A DNA stretch of 64,000 nucleotides from Evernia prunastri (taxonomy: Eukaryota; Ascomycota; Lecanoromycetes; Lecanorales; Parmeliaceae). Where the stretch lies: positions 124,001 to 188,000 of the forward strand of contig NKYR01000041.1 in NCBI GenBank assembly GCA_003184365.1. The letters run 5' to 3'. A program made the translations under genes and the position numbers. Below the pieces are notes generated by a model, which searched no databases, was not told the DNA's origin, and saw only the letters and a list, made by a program, of their open reading frames with translations. This document shows, in pieces, positions 35,777 to 46,698 of this stretch (positions are counted from its first letter, which is position 1; each line of letters opens with the position of its first letter).

Positions 35777-35959
35777 TGTCAGGATCAGCATAGGCATAGT
35801 CAGTATAAATATAGGAGACGAAGGATAAAGAGTCTATCTGGCTATGTAGGAGGGTAGCATGGCTATATGTAGGTCATGCCCAGCTCTATGAGGCTGGAGT
35901 ATCAAAGAAAGAAGGCAAACACCATGAGGCCTAGAAGGTTCCAGGGTACGGTCGTAACA
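35777..35959 (-). repeat. Right (5') LTR of the ATAAT element
   Basis: 183 bp, TGTCAGGATCAGCATAGG...GTCGTAACA. The minus-strand leader next to it reads TTATAAAGAGTCTTCTTCG; no standard tRNA primer-binding match was recognised. Confidence 0.9.
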
Positions 35960-35964
35960 ATAAT

Positions 35965-38900
35965 TATAATCAAATTTTCTTTCGCGTAAGTATATACTTT
36001 CTTTCGCGTAAGTATATATTTTCTTTTAAGCGTAGTAACTTTTTCGCGTAAGTTTTAATCGAATTATCAAGTAGAAGTAGAATTCTTCGTCGAAATCTAT
36101 ACGCGAATTATGATTTAAATAGACTGCTAACGTAATTTTCTTTTCTAAGAATTCTTATTCTTATAAAAACGTTTTTGTAATCTTATTTATTTCGAAGTCG
36201 CTATTGATATAATCGTCGAAGTCTTATCGAGAATTGCTGACTAAGTTGCTATTAATATAATTATCGAAGCTTTCTCGAGAGTTTCTAACTAAGCGATTAA
36301 TATAGCTATCGAAGCTTTCTCGAGAATTACTGACGTAATCGTCAAAACTTTTCTTTTTTGACGTCTTAAATTATTAACGATTCAGACGTTATATTCTTAT
36401 ATAAATTCTTGAACTTTCTAAAGTATATATATCGAATATTATATATTATATTCATTTTCACAATTTTTTTATTTCACGAGATATTTAATATTTTTTTCGA
36501 TATTACGACGATTAAGTAATCGCTTAATTTCGTAGAATCGATACTTGAAAGCAAAATTCGAATCGATTTTTTAAATTTCTTCGATCGACGATATCGATTA
36601 TATCGCGATTTTGATATAGAAATTTTCGAAGTCTAAATTCGATTCGAGCTGAGCTATAGATATAATCGAATTGATTATTATAATATCAAAAAGCTTTAAT
36701 CGATACGTAAAATTATAGATTTTTTTTAGTATCTTAAAGAGATCGACTCGTTAATTAAATAGTTTAAGATTAATCTTAAAAATCGAGTATTTATAATAAA
36801 GTCGCAGATAAGCTTAAGAATCTTTTTTAAGTTTAATAGTTAAATAATTATTATTATAACGAATTTTGATTATTACATTATTAAAGACGATTACGTTATC
36901 GACTTCTTCGCGCTTAATAAGTCGAAATTAATCGAGATTTTTTAATAAAAGATCTGCTAATAATTCGAAAGTATTTCGTACTCGAAAATCGTAAGAAAGT
37001 TCGTTTAAAGCAAATTTTATCGATATAATCGAGTTATTAAATACTGCTTAAAGAAATAAAAGAATTATTATTTAATTATTTATTTCGATAATTAGATAAA
37101 AGCGAAGCGTAATCTCGACGATTTAATTAATTCTTTCAAATTAATCGTTTTTTTGAAAATAATAAATAATAGAGATTATTAAAGTAGTATCTAGCTTCTG
37201 AAAAATCGTCTTTTAGAAGATACTTATAAATTTAAAATCGCGATCGTTAATAATAATTATTAAAACTCCTTAATTATGAAAAAGCAGTATTATTAAGATA
37301 ATATTAATTTAGTTCTCTGTAGTTTACTTATCGAATTTCGCGATAAAAAACTTCTTTTTAATAAACTTACATATAATAGTAAATAGCATATTTTTTTCGT
37401 TTTAATAGAAAAGTGTAACGATAAAGTTTATTGTTATTATATAAAAAGAAATTATCGAACTCGTAATCGAATTAAGTTTTTCGTATATAGAATATCGCTT
37501 GATCTAATTTAGTTAATATTTCGAATAATACTTAATATAAATCTAAAGATACTTAAATAAACTTCTAATATAGATTAAAGATAAAATTTTAATATAAATA
37601 ATATAAAAATTAGAGTGAAAATTTTCGTTATATATTAGCTGAAAAATCTTTTTCTATATAGACTTAGAAATATAGAGACGTTACTTGTCGAGATACTCGA
37701 AGATAATATAAATAAGATTCTTATACTTTCGAAAGCGAAATTCGACTAATAATTCTAACTAATTATTATTTTTATCAGACTTAAATAAATCGAGAATTTT
37801 GATTTACTAAGAATCTTTTTCGTACGTCTCGACGAGACGATTCTTAAAATCATCACTTATTTCTATCAAAGTTATATGATAAATTAAAATCTACTTCGAT
37901 AAGATATATCGTCTCGAGATTAATATAAGATTATTATAGAGATTTTCAAGCACGACTTATTTTTCTTCGAATACGACGTCGACTTTCGCTTAAAGTCTAA
38001 AAATTACGTCGAAAATTACGTTTTTTTTATTATTCTTATAACGAATAATAAGATTAAATTCGAAAAGATACTAAAAAGTACGAATAAGTCGTAGATTAAG
38101 CTTATTCGTGAAAATAATAAAAAGCGTGATTTAACGCGAAATCTGCACTGCAGCGAAGTAATCGATATAGATAATTATCGATAATACTTTCGTGATTTCA
38201 ATCAAGTATCTTATCTTTTAAACTATTTATATTATTATTATAACTTTTAATTCGATAAATTAATAATTACGTTCTACGATATTAATCAATTTATTTAAAA
38301 ATATAATTAACTATACGTCTAATTTTATCGATATTTAACTTAAATCGAATATCGAGTTATTCTTTATATAATAAATTATTATCGCGAATTTCTATATTTT
38401 AAAAGTATTAATATCGATATAAAGCTTTTACTTATAATTGAAGTATTTTGAAAATTTTAAAATAAGAAAATCTTTTTTTTAATAAAATCGTAGCGAAATT
38501 ATATTAAGCGTCGCTTTCGAATTAAATCGATAAATTATTTTTTAGTATTAAGTTTAAAGATAAGATTAGACTTATTTTTAAACTTAGACTTTACTTCGAT
38601 CGCGAATTTAATTCGATTTTAGACTTAAATTATTTCGAAGCTGCTATAATAATAAAAGTTTCGAAAATTATTATTTAAATAAATGTTATCTTTCTTTTTT
38701 ATAGAAGTTACGCTCGCTAAATATATCGAAAAATAAAAGTTCAAAATCAATTAATTATTTTTAAAACTATTTCAAGATCTCGAAGACTGAATAAAAATCG
38801 AAGTGTCGTAATTATCTTAATTTTATTTTCGAAAGTTAATATATCTAACGAATCAATTCTCTATTTAAATAATATTATAGATTGAAATTCGAGAAAAAAC

Positions 38901-39219
38901 TTAATTAAGAATAAAAAAATACGTTTCTCGCGAAGTAGTTGAAATAATTAACGTAAATAAGATTTATATTCGATTAACGTTCGATTAAAGATAATAATAT
39001 CGTCTACGAAAACACACACGAATACTCGCAGTAATCGAAAAATAATATTAATTTAACGTTATATATATAAAAGTAAGTCTTTATATTTTATAAATATCAC
39101 GCTTAATTTCTTTTATTTTCGATAATTAACGATAATAAGTTTACTACGATTCGATCGCTACACGTTAAATTAATAAGATAAAATTATCTCGTCGACTATA
39201 AAAATAAAGTCGTAATCTA
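35965..39219. other. RIP-saturated AT-rich sequence, no gene
   Basis: About 3.3 kb of stop-laden AT-rich DNA with CG kept and CA/TG rare. A CTTTCTTTCGCGTAAGTATATA unit of about 20 bp is repeated near 35990-36030. Some frames have few stops if TAA/TAG are read as former Gln or Trp codons (for example about 37240-37700), suggesting an old coding region. I could not match it to a family. Confidence 0.6.
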
Positions 39220-40009
39220 TTGATTGATTGATTGTTTTATACGCCTATGCTAGCTACTTGATGTAAGCTAATGAGGGTAACATTAACGCTGAACCAGCTT
39301 TACGGCTGGGCGTTGAAGAAACCTGAGGGCGAACCTCTGGACAAAAACTTCAACTAAACAGTACGCTCTCCCTTCTGCTGTGCTCCTTAGGAGCCCTATT
39401 ACACCACCGCACATCTCTCTACTTCTTTGCGCCGACTCTTCTATTCTCTGACTTTTGTATCTCTGATCGCCCCCGCCTCTAGAGGCGGGTACGATCGCTT
39501 CTTCGTGCGCCCTTTTTGGGCTTAATGGTCTCCTCTACCCCGAGGGGTAGTCTTGACCGTTGGAGTTGTTCGCTGGCCAACTCGAAGCTGTTNATATTCA
39601 CTTGCTAGCTGGATTGCCATCTTAAATAGCCCAAATTTCTGTCCGTCGAGATCCTCGAACGATATATTCTTCGCGGTTTCCGCCGCGTCTTTGACCAACT
39701 GGCCCATTCTCTTGACGTGGTCACGTCTGTGACCCTTCTCCTTCTGTTTCGTGCCGTCCTCTGTGGCCCTCGCTGCCTCCTTATTCGATCTCTCCATCCT
39801 CTTCATCGCGTCTATACGCGTAGCCAACGCGTGTCCGTCTTGCTCTCCCACATTGTCTTCGGCATCGCGTTGCCCTCCCTCGACTCCTACCGACTCCTCC
39901 TCTTGGTTCTTGGCTGTACTCGTCGTGACCTTCACATTGGAGGTCTCTAGAGCCCCGCAGGGGCCCTGGTGGGTGTGTTCGCAATTCGTGGTCGCCATCG
40001 TTCCTTTAT
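39220..40009 (-). mobile_element. LINE (Tad-like), copy 1, ORF1 start joined to 3' end through an N
   Basis: On the minus strand an ATG at 39998 opens ORF1 (MATTNCEHTHQGPCG...), with a charged helical part (about 39640-39800), up to the N at 39593. Beyond the N the sequence is the 3' end of the same family, ending in (CAAT)n at 39220-39235. The 3' part (39220-39592) appears identical to 40063-40436. The jump from ORF1 to the 3' end means the middle, with endonuclease and reverse transcriptase, is missing from the assembly or deleted. Base composition is normal, so RIP has not affected it. Confidence 0.75.
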
Positions 40010-40058
40010 TTTAATATAATATATAAATAAAGATAAATTTTATAATAATATCTCGTTT

Positions 40059-40965
40059 ATTGATTGATTGATTGATTGTTTTATACGCCTATGCTAGCTA
40101 CTTGATGTAAGCTAATGAGGGTAACATTAACGCTGAACCAGCTTTACGGCTGGGCGTTGAAGAAACCTGAGGGCGAACCTCTGGACAAAAACTTCAACTA
40201 AACAGTACGCTCTCCCTTCTGCTGTGCTCCTTAGGAGCCCTATTACACCACCGCACATCTCTCTACTTCTTTGCGCCGACTCTTCTATTCTCTGACTTTT
40301 GTATCTCTGATCGCCCCCGCCTCTAGAGGCGGGTACGATCGCTTCTTCGTGCGCCCTTTTTGGGCTTAATGGTCTCCTCTACCCCGAGGGGTAGTCTTGA
40401 CCGTTGGAGTTGTTCGCTGGCCAACTCGAAGCTGTTTAACCAGCCGGAGTTAACCATCCACCTTGCCGCTACCCGGATCCCTTTGGTCGTGGTCAGCATT
40501 GTCTGGAAGTCCCTGGTACCCGCCTCCGCAAGTAGCCGTGGTTTATCCTCCCGCGATCTCGGACAGAAGAGGAGGATATGCTTGACATCTTGTCTACTCC
40601 ATCCGCACCTGCAGTCGGGGTCGATACCTGGAACCCTTATCCTGTTGAGGAATGCGTTAAGCCCGATTTTGCCGCTTCTCATTTGGACAGCGACCGAGCT
40701 CTCAGCCTTCCTCAGCATCTTGTGGTGGTCGAACCTGCCGTCATATAAGTTCCCTGCCTGGGCAGGGGTTCTCGTTGCGATAGGAATTCTTCGTTGATAT
40801 TTTTCCCATTTCTTGGATCTCCGTTCTCGGAACCAGTCTTGTATTTTCCGTCCAATTACGTCAATGCTCTGATATTCCTCGACGTCCCTATATGGATTAA
40901 CCCAATTCTTCTTTCTTCTTGTGCTGGTGGCCGCTAGGTCCCAGCTTTTTTCTTTCAGGGATTTA
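40059..40965 (-). mobile_element. LINE (Tad-like), copy 2, 5'-truncated
   Basis: Minus-strand frame from about 40962 to 40323 encodes the C-terminus of a LINE ORF2: a GNLYDGRFDHHKMLRKAESS stretch, GLNAFLNRIRVPGIDPDC, then CRCGWSRQDVKHILLFCP. This is the Cys/His cluster that follows the RNase H region in fungal Tad/I-type elements. A 3' UTR and (CAAT)n tail (40059-40078) follow. The 5' end is cut at about 40965 against AT-rich DNA, as in incomplete reverse transcription. The tail and 3' UTR match copy 1. Confidence 0.85.
40323..40962 (-). pseudogene. C-terminal part of LINE ORF2
   Basis: About 210 codons without stops: a KSWDLAATSTRRKKNWVNP start, then the Cys/His cluster C-R-C-x8-H-x5-C in DPDCRCGWSRQDVKHILLFC, and a basic tail ending RRSDRTRL. 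It lacks the catalytic domains because copy 2 is 5'-truncated. Confidence 0.8.
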
Positions 40966-41007
40966 TTATCGTTAATAATATTAAAGTATTAATATAATTT
41001 CTAGAAA

Positions 41008-41262
41008 TGTCACGGTACTGTCACGGAATAGGGTGCATCCCCCTATCCAATGCGCTAAAAGAGCGTGTGACCCCGCCAAGACAGCGGAATCACCCTAATG
41101 CAGCCCATATCCGTAACAGGTACGCCAAGGCTTCCTCAGAGGCTACCGCCGGATTCGGCTTAGCGCGCCTTTCTCCGCACATATCTCGCTCCTAGCACCA
41201 TAGAATAATGGGGATCTTTCCCACCACCACATAATTGAGTCACCTCATATTGTCTCTTGACA
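41008..41262. repeat. Solo LTR, 255 bp, target duplication AGAAA
   Basis: TGTCACGGTACTGTCACGG...TGTCTCTTGACA with AGAAA directly on both sides (41003-41007 and 41263-41267). TG...CA ends and a 5-bp target duplication without internal sequence are the marks of a solo LTR. TGTCACGG is repeated 11 bp inside the left end. It keeps normal GC content inside AT-rich flanks. Confidence 0.85.
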
Positions 41263-41267
41263 AGAAA

Positions 41268-41878
41268 TTCGTATACAATCGTGCTTTAGATATAATCTCT
41301 TTTAATTATAAATCGCGATTAATTATAACTATTATCTTCGTAAAATCGCAAGTATCGTATTAAAACTCTTTTAAAGCTTTTGAAACTTTTATATTATTTA
41401 TATAAAGATAAAGATCTTTTAGACGATAAATTTCGATATAATTTAATCGTTAATGCATTTATCTAAACGTATCGATATGCTTTTTTAATGCTTATAATAT
41501 ATTATTATAAAAGAATTTCAACTTATCAAAAAGAAATGCTTAATTTAAAGTCGAATTTATTAATTAATAGAGATTATTCTTTATAAAATCTTCTGCTATT
41601 ACTATTTCGATAATCTTTTATATAATTTTAACATTTATATTATCGAATCTTATCTTAAAACTCTTTCTATTTAAAGCGATAATTAATAATAAATTTTCTT
41701 TTATTTTAGATATATATAGAACGTCTTTTATAATTTATACACGATTTTCTATACAAATTTGTATAATATCTTTATCTTTTACGAAGAGTCTATAATTATT
41801 ATTAAATTAAATCGTTTTATAATAACGATGAATTTTAATAAATAATCATCTATTTAATATCATATAACGAGTTATATT
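41268..41878. other. RIP-like AT-rich sequence, no gene
   Basis: AT-rich, stop-laden DNA between the solo LTR and the third LINE end. Nothing could be assigned. Confidence 0.6.
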
Positions 41879-42289
41879 CCACAGAAGCACGGAATACGCG
41901 CTGCCGCACGATGGATGATCAAAATAGGACGTCTCGATCAATTCTCGCTGGCCCAAGAGCAATTGGCTCGGTCCAAATTACCGCTAGGACCAGACAAAGA
42001 AACCAAAAACAAGAAAAAGGGTAAGGAGAAGAGGGGAAGCAAAAGGAAGGCATAGAAGGAGACAATCACGGAAACAATAGCGGCAGACTGAAAGAGAACG
42101 GAAGTGACAGTGGTTTGTGGCAACAACTTGACAGTCAAAGACTAAGAGTTGACAACAATGATAACACGAGAGGATAAGTTGAAGTTTTTGTCCGAAAGGT
42201 TTCTTCAGCGCTACAAATATTCGAGGAACTCCCTGATTAGTAAAGTAGTTTACTAGATAGGCGTATTAAGCAATCAATCAATCAATCAA
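41879..42289 (+). mobile_element. LINE 3' end, copy 3, plus strand
   Basis: A plus-strand frame reads KHGIRAAARWMIKIGRLDQF then SLAQEQLARSKLPLG, homologous to GIRVAARWMVNSGWLNSFEL and SEQLQRSRLPLG of copy 2. It ends in a lysine-rich tail (KKKGKEKRGSKRKA, stop about 42053). The 3' UTR closes with (AATC)n at 42271-42289. It is strongly 5'-truncated and a diverged member of the same family in opposite orientation. Confidence 0.8.
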
Positions 42290-43518
42290 GAACTATATCT
42301 CTTTACTCGATTTCGTCTTAATTAAAAATTATTAATAAATCTCTAAATAGAACTTAAAGCAATTTTTATATTAAGATAATTAAACTATAAAGTATTATAT
42401 CGTGAATAAATAAAAGAAATATATATTTTAGAAGTTTATAAATAAGCGTATAGATATTATACTCAGCAGACTTTAAGCTATATTAAACGATCATAATTAA
42501 ATAATTGATTATTAATAAAAAATTAGAGAATAATTGTAATTTTTTGATAATAAAGAAGACGTCTCTTCAAATGTGAATTAGGATGTGCGGATATTTCTGA
42601 AACCCGCGAGAAGGAATATAGTGGTCCAAGGGATATTACTTCTTACTAGCCGATATTTGCGGAGTTACCCTAGCCCTAATTTATATTCACTTAGTCCCCC
42701 ACCTTTCCTGACTAGCTGAGGCATACATTTCCAACAGTATTTCGAGGGCATGATTTAGCGCCTTCACAATTTCTTGGCAACGTGAGTATGGTGGTATGAT
42801 TCCAGCAATTTGACGAGGACTTTGAATATCTATAATATCAAAGGCTTTGAGATAGTAGCAGACTATTTCAATTTTACAGATTTGGTGTACAACGTTGGAC
42901 AACATGTGCTCCACACTAGCTCCTTGAGTTCCTGGGGCTTTGCACCATTAATATTGACGAGGAACAAACTTTGAGCGAACTGGCATTAGTCAACACTCTG
43001 GTTCCTTCTTATATTCGGGTCCCTGATACCTGCAAAAGGGTAAAGCAAGCAGAGCGTAACCTTTCTCTGAGCTCACAATATTCAGCGTCGTTCCGTTGCG
43101 GATGCGGACACAAGTCTCGACTATGACGCTGCTGTAGAAGTGCTTTAGCTCGGCGGTGACGATGGCGACCATGGCGACAATGGCGACATTTCATGGGAGG
43201 ATACCTGATAGCAAGGTATTCCATGTGGCTTTTCCAGCCTGCTGAAAAGGCCAGGTTTGACGCCCCGAAGATGAGTACAAGGTCTTAGAGATTGCCTGAC
43301 AGCGGATGAAAGCATTCATCGCTTGCAGCTCCCTGAACGCTGACATGTTCCAGCCGCTCACTCTTTTTCGAACAAACGAGAGGCCTTGGAGACTTTGACT
43401 TCGGTGGAACACAGCGTTGGTCGTTGTTCTGCAAGTCAACTATCAATCGGATATGACCTTCTCAGGGCCGTGGATTCGAGTTTCAGATACCAAGTGTCTC
43501 AGAGGCTCAGAATTAATC
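42290..43518. other. AT-rich edge, then ordinary DNA without a gene
   Basis: AT-rich up to about 42550, then normal composition: this is the right border of the transposon block. Minus-strand frames at 42990-43439 have no motif and are broken. They may be decayed sequence downstream of the glycosyltransferase relic. Confidence 0.5.
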
Positions 43519-44480
43519 CTAGCTTTCAACCGCCGACTCAGTATGGGATCCTGAGTGTCCACCGCCAGCCTTGTCATGCTCCTCTCTAATGATTTCCGCA
43601 TTCTTGGCGGCCGCGCTGAGCGCTGTTTCCGCCGCCAACGTCGCCTGTACCATGCTGCCCTCGTTGAAAGGCCCTCCGAGCAATTCGCGACTTGGATCAT
43701 CTGTCATATTTCCAATTTGATCACCCAAAGACATATTTTTCAAAAAAAGACGTTCAGCGTCAACTCTACCTACAGCTTCCCTCGCTCTTCTGACTCGCGA
43801 CCAGAACCCATTGACGTCGTCTTGCAAGGACATTGTTCGCTAATGGTATCTGGAGATCCTGAAACGGTTCTGGGTTATCCTGTCCATGTCGCGAGCCATT
43901 GCATTGAACTTTGCACAACCCCAGGGAAGTGGGCTAACAGGGCGCTGGGACGAGCTTCCGATCGCTGGTCTGATCCTTCATGAAAGCCATTGTACCATCC
44001 CCTAGGATGGAAATTGGCGTGTTTTTCGTACTCTTCTTGTGCAAGTACCCATGCCATAGCATTTTGTTCCATGTCAGGAAGTGGGTTCGCTAATTCAAGT
44101 TTTGATCTTAGTCATGGATACTCGTGGCTACCAGGAGGAAATGGACACTCCATTCATGTATACGCAGAAAGAAGACTCCACAGTTGAAGCTGGTCCTGTT
44201 TTTTTCCCTGATTACAAAAGTTTGGATGTCGTCGAAGTCTCCTTGAGGACGTAGGAAGATGGACGGTGGACCATGAAATGTTGTTGTTCACGATGATAGT
44301 GTCGGCGTCGAATTAATTGGATTACGTCAGTGCTGATGTAGCTGGGAAATGGCAGGGTGCAGTCGTCGTGGGGGGCCCCTGTACGATGCTGGCTACTTCC
44401 GGGCACGAAGCTTGACAGGCGTTCGTCTCATCGTTTTCATCTTTGGATGACAAATCTTTGGACCCGATACTGGCAAGCAA
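43519..44480 (-). pseudogene. GT34-like (galactosyl/mannosyltransferase, GMA12/MNN10) pseudogene
   Basis: On the minus strand, pieces of one protein lie in order but in different frames: DADTIIVNNNISW with the DxD sugar-nucleotide motif (about 44280-44320), DFDDIQTFVIRE and NCGVFFLRIHEWSV (about 44160-44230), DMEQNAMAWVLAQEEYEK with HPRGWYNGF (about 43985-44075), RPSALLAHFPG (about 43930), then NPEPFQDLQIPLANN and DDVNGFWSRVRRAREA (about 43780-43860). Their order fits the C-terminal half of fungal GT34 enzymes (family recollection). One-base frame shifts occur near 43875 and 43835. Much of the segment between the N-terminus and DxD is missing. An intron could explain one frame change but not all. 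The enzyme is therefore broken. Confidence 0.55.
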
Positions 44481-46698
44481 TATTGGCCCAAGCAATTTGC
44501 AATGAATAAATTATGAATTGGGACAAGGCTACGTCGAACTCAGGCGCCAGTTCGGAATCGGACAAAGGGATGGGTAGGGGTGGCATGGCAATCTAGATTT
44601 ACACTCATGAGAACAGGAAAACTGTTCACTCGATGAGAGAGAGGGTTTTTTGAAGGCAAGGATCTGAAAGAGGGCAAAGAGAAGCGGATACCTACTCTAG
44701 AGTGCTCGCTTTAAAGATTCTCGTGGAGCGATATGCACGGCTTGGACAAGGACGAGTACGGCAACCAATCAGCTACAAGAAAAAGAAGGATGTTGCGACG
44801 TGCGGCTAAATCTCACGCAGAAAATCATACTCATACTGTATGAGATTCGTTTCCGGGAGCATTTTCTCGTTGTGGTGAGCCACAGCAATTGAACGCAAGG
44901 CTGACACATGCAAGACGGCACAATGCATATTCGACGCGCTCGTTTCTCATTGGTGCCAGCGAGCCTATTTGTTGTACTGCATGTGAAAGCACGGACTTGA
45001 GGCATTTGAACGCATTCTCTAGCAGCACCATTCACTCTGCTTTTCAGAGAGCCTTCTAAATACTTAATGCTACAACAACACCACTGCGACAGGAATACTT
45101 TGCACAACGAAGAGGTCTTAGTGTGGGACTTCGCACAGGTGAACGCATGATTGACCGCGAATTCATGCAGGCATTTGCAATCGAAAAAGCTGTTTCCCAT
45201 ATCCTAAAGTTACTTCTGTAACTAGAATACTCGGGATTACGGGACTTTGCAGGAGACTGCAACCTCATAAGGATAATTGCTGCAGCCCTTCGATGGAAAT
45301 GCAGTCTCATCAATTTCGAATGCAATAATAGTCCATCAGACCCGGGATATCAGGAACAGGGGGGATCTCGGAGGATCACTCTGTGCAGCATCTCGGAGAT
45401 AATCATAGTAGGGTACCAGTGCAGCGACAAGGGCGCTGCATGGCGTTGAATAGCATGTCCTCCAGCCCGAGCCCGCATGGTTTCTATCGTCAAAAACTGC
45501 CCCAGAAATAGGAGGGCATGACTAGGTAGGTCCGTCAGTGTGTAGCATGCAATCGCGATGTATCACACATGTTAGATATCTGCGCGTTGAGGGCACCGCA
45601 AACAAATACTCCTACTGCTGTAGACAGCCGTCTAGACGGGAACCAATCAATCAATCAATCAGCGGCCACGCCGAGACGGCCTGCGCGAGATCGACAGAGA
45701 CTAATGTGAGGCTCTCGAATGTCCAAATTGTCCAATTCCCCTGCAGCTCTCCGTCCGTGGTAGCAAGTGTATTCCCTCGGAAAATAGAGACATGGAATGC
45801 AAGTGGAAACATAAAGGACAGAAGATAGAATGAAATGAAATGGTGACTGCATACATATTGATTTTTAATCGGAATGGAGTCTGTTATGGCACTTGAAGGA
45901 GTTAAGTATATCGATTCCTGACTTGGTAGAGATGGAGTTTCTAGGGAGTTGGGGGAAGCTCGGACCCCCGGAGACGCTACTCGTAACGCACGGCTTGACC
46001 AGGTTTTCCCCCACTCTTAACTACCTTAGGCCCTTAGGTATGCACCCAAAATATTCCTCTAGGCTCTCACTTTCTTCGGCTCGGCCGATAATAAATGTCA
46101 CTCTAGGCAGGTACTTATGCTTCCTTCCTTAACACCACCCAATCTCAAGAATTCCTATCTATCTGAAATGCAGCGTGATTCAACCCTAGGCTCTCCAGCC
46201 TATCATCCCTCATCCTTCATTGGCTTCAACCTACAACAAGGGTGTGGTGCATGAAGGATAGCGACGGAATTCACATCGCTTACATTCTAGCTCCAGCCGT
46301 GAAAGCGGACGCAAGGTCTATCCCGGGCTAGATCATCCCCATTCCCTTCAATACTTCTGCACCACCAGTGGCATCAAACTCCATGCCGGTCCGTGGTCAC
46401 TCGCCACACCAAGATTCAAAAATGGAGACAATAATCATCCCTCCCCTCCACGCAGATCCGGCACATGTACCCCTCATGTCAATTCCTACATCCCAGACTG
46501 AGAGCATTGTCACTGCTCTCCATCCTTTATTTGTCTGTCTGCTGCTGCTCTATCTACTTCCAGGCCTCTTCTGCGATTACACTGCGCAAGCTGTGTGGGA
46601 GACGTACCACCTCGACGCCCTCATAGCCAGCGCCCTGTGACACAGAGAGAGCGTGGCCTCATAGGACAGAAATATCAGACACGAGAGTCTCCTTAACC
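44481..46698. other. Stretch without a supportable gene
   Basis: About 2.2 kb. Minus-strand frames at 44769-45325 are short and shifted, possibly a decayed gene, with no family recognised. An (AATC)n run at 45642-45662 resembles the LINE tails but lacks a recognisable LINE 3' end before it. The last few hundred bases should hold the transporter promoter. Confidence 0.4.

Larger units (their letters stand above)
30999..35959 (-). mobile_element. LTR retrotransposon, 4961 bp, target duplication ATAAT, no visible pol
   Basis: Two 183-bp LTRs (30999-31181 and 35777-35959) start TGTCAG and end GGTCGTAACA. ATAAT stands directly outside both (30994-30998 and 35960-35964). A purine tract on the minus strand (GACGAGAGAGTAG) abuts the left LTR, so the element reads on the minus strand. 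The LTRs differ at more than a dozen positions, mostly G/C to A/T, so it is older than the GAAAG element. The 4.6-kb inside keeps only short minus-strand frames. These include gag-like pieces with two adjacent finger-like motifs (CTICSALFSSINQL and FDSKNQLHKHL), but I found no reverse-transcriptase YxDD, protease or integrase signature. It may be a large non-autonomous derivative, or pol may have been erased by RIP. Its LTR ends and purine-tract side resemble the GAAAG family (CCAGCGCGGTAGAT versus CCAGCGCTGTAGAT). Confidence 0.85.

Noticed and set aside
45642..45662. (AATC)n run considered as a fourth LINE end
   Set aside because: The preceding few hundred bases do not resemble the 3' UTR or ORF2 end of the other three copies.
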